Of a stretch of 7,384 nucleotides of DNA, positions 6,884-7,384 are shown piece after piece. The position numbers and the translations under genes were made by a program. Where the stretch lies: contig CAZAQS010000235.1 of the NCBI GenBank assembly GCA_964486825.1, positions 1 through 7,384 of the forward strand, read 5' to 3'. How positions within the stretch are numbered: position 1 is the stretch's first letter; the number at the start of each line of letters is the position of its first letter. Below the pieces are notes generated by a model that did no database searches, was not told the DNA's origin, and saw nothing but the letters and a program-made list of their open reading frames with translations. Source of the stretch: CAZAQS01 sp964486825 (lineage in GTDB: Bacteria > Chloroflexota > Anaerolineae > Anaerolineales > UBA4823).

Positions 6884-6936
6884 ACGCTCACCAACCTCTG
6901 GGGCTGATCCAAGGACGGGATGCATTCAAACCTTTT
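6884..6936. other. Convergent spacer after trpG; no strong terminator seen
   Basis: These 53 bases separate the trpG stop from the stop of the minus-strand gene. The only inverted repeat noticed is CCTT/AAGG at 6931-6942 around a TTTC loop, too weak to call a terminator. How trp transcription ends here is not evident from the sequence. Confidence 0.5.
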
Positions 6937-7149
6937 TCAAGGCTGTATCCTGTTCACGGAGACCAGAGTCAGGTTGAGGGCCTGGATCTTGGCGAGCAGG
7001 CCGAATAGCGCGGCCTGGTCGGTTACCGGCCCGCTGAGCGTCGTCTCGCCAGCCGGGCCGGCCTGGATCGCCAGCCCTTCGAACCAGTCGGACCAGCGAT
7101 CCGCCAGATGACCTTCGACACGGATTTCATAGATGCCTGGTTTTTCCAT
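6937..7149 (-). CDS. Small conserved-looking protein of unknown function (70 aa)
   Basis: Encodes 70 residues starting MEKPGIYEIRVEGHL and ending LTLVSVNRIQP. No catalytic motif, signal peptide or membrane segment is visible. It looks like a compact soluble alpha/beta protein: a strand (YEIRVEGH), an aromatic segment DRWSDWFEGL, another strand near TTLSGPV, a helix TDQAALFGLLAKIQAL and a final strand TLVSVNRI. The layout resembles short proteins of no assigned function that I recall from Chloroflexota genomes (pattern GHL..RW..WF, then LSGPV.DQAAL.GLL), but no name can be given. Start is the ATG at 7147-7149, with only a weak AGG upstream. It lies 9 nt after the stop of the next minus-strand ORF, as in a small operon. 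A link to tryptophan synthesis is not implied. Confidence 0.78.
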   Translation of the reverse strand: MEKPGIYEIRVEGHLADRWSDWFEGLAIQAGPAGETTLSGPVTDQAALFGLLAKIQALNLTLVSVNRIQP

Positions 7150-7158
7150 ATAAAAAAC

Positions 7159-7350
7159 CTACCCTAGCAGCGGGCGAAGGCTCTCGGCCCAGCTACGGAT
7201 GGCCTCCCAGTCCCGGTGGTCGCCTTCCGCCCAGATGCCCATCCTGACGCTCATCCGAAACTTCAACCGGTCGCCAAACGAGGGGATTTTGCCAGTATCC
7301 AACGATCCGGCAAATAAGCCGACGCTCACAGGCCGCGTCAAGGCGCGCAC
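7159..7350 (-). CDS. Possible small protein of unknown function (63 aa, GTG start)
   Basis: An open frame of 63 codons ends 9 nt before the 70-residue gene on the same strand. Its codons are natural-looking, and its C-terminal half (KFRMSVRMGIWAEGDHRDWEAI and onward) reads like a real amphipathic, Trp-containing protein. The first possible start in frame is GTG at 7348-7350, with GAGG six bases upstream; a TAG at 7381-7383 blocks further extension. No domain is recognised. It may be a complete small gene, or the 3' end of a longer gene broken by an error or mutation near the window edge. The opposite strand is also open here, so confidence is limited. Confidence 0.45.
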   Translation of the reverse strand: MRALTRPVSVGLFAGSLDTGKIPSFGDRLKFRMSVRMGIWAEGDHRDWEAIRSWAESLRPLLG

Positions 7351-7384
7351 CGCCGGCCTCGACGAGGCGGCGGTGACGGACTAC

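Noticed and set aside
6920..7111. 63-codon plus-strand frame opposite the 70-residue gene
   Set aside because: Its translation lacks a pattern, whereas the minus-strand product has regular secondary-structure spacing and a resemblance to known small proteins.
7199..7384. Plus-strand open frame reaching the window end
   Set aside because: It shares wobble positions with the minus-strand 63-codon frame, starts without a ribosome site and is Ser/Arg/Pro-rich at its N-terminus. It could be real only if it continues well past the window.

Overview
The window is almost entirely one complete tryptophan biosynthesis operon on the + strand, in the order trpD-trpC-trpF-trpB-trpA-trpE-trpG. A tRNA-sensing T-box leader precedes it, and two small minus-strand genes of unknown function converge on its 3' end. 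The encoded proteins cover every step from chorismate to L-tryptophan. No transposon, phage, CRISPR or stable RNA gene is visible. The GC-rich codon use, the T-box control of trp genes, separate (unfused) trpC/trpF and trpE/trpG, and the style of the 70-residue minus-strand protein suggest a Chloroflexota (Anaerolineae-like) bacterium. That placement is inferred from recalled family resemblance, not from a search. A run of 10 Ns suggests a draft or metagenome assembly.

Layout. Positions 1-175 hold the 3' part of a T-box leader: a possible UGG specifier at 3-5, a stable 8-bp hairpin (44-63), the T-box/antiterminator (115-146) and a competing terminator hairpin (130-165). trpD starts at 216 behind a good Shine-Dalgarno. 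trpC follows after 4 nt and is split by an assembly gap (1606-1615). trpC/trpF and trpB/trpA each overlap through an ATGA. trpB has its own strong ribosome site. A 45-nt spacer separates trpA from trpE, and trpG follows trpE with a perfect AGGAGG. The last ~450 bases contain a 53-nt convergent spacer and two minus-strand ORFs (70 and about 63 codons).

How it works together. TrpE and TrpG form anthranilate synthase, TrpD adds the phosphoribosyl group, TrpF isomerises, TrpC closes the indole ring, and TrpA/TrpB complete tryptophan synthase. Two control layers can be read. The leader should terminate transcription when tRNA-Trp is charged, and the T-box bulge carries UGGC, matching the G discriminator base usual for bacterial tRNA-Trp. 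TrpE also keeps the LLES element linked to feedback inhibition by tryptophan.

The most notable points are the tRNA-Trp-type T-box over a trp operon whose gene order is a circular permutation of the common EGDCFBA order, and a trpC gap whose written length breaks the reading frame. No previously undescribed system is evident; the two minus-strand small proteins are the only genes without an assignable function.
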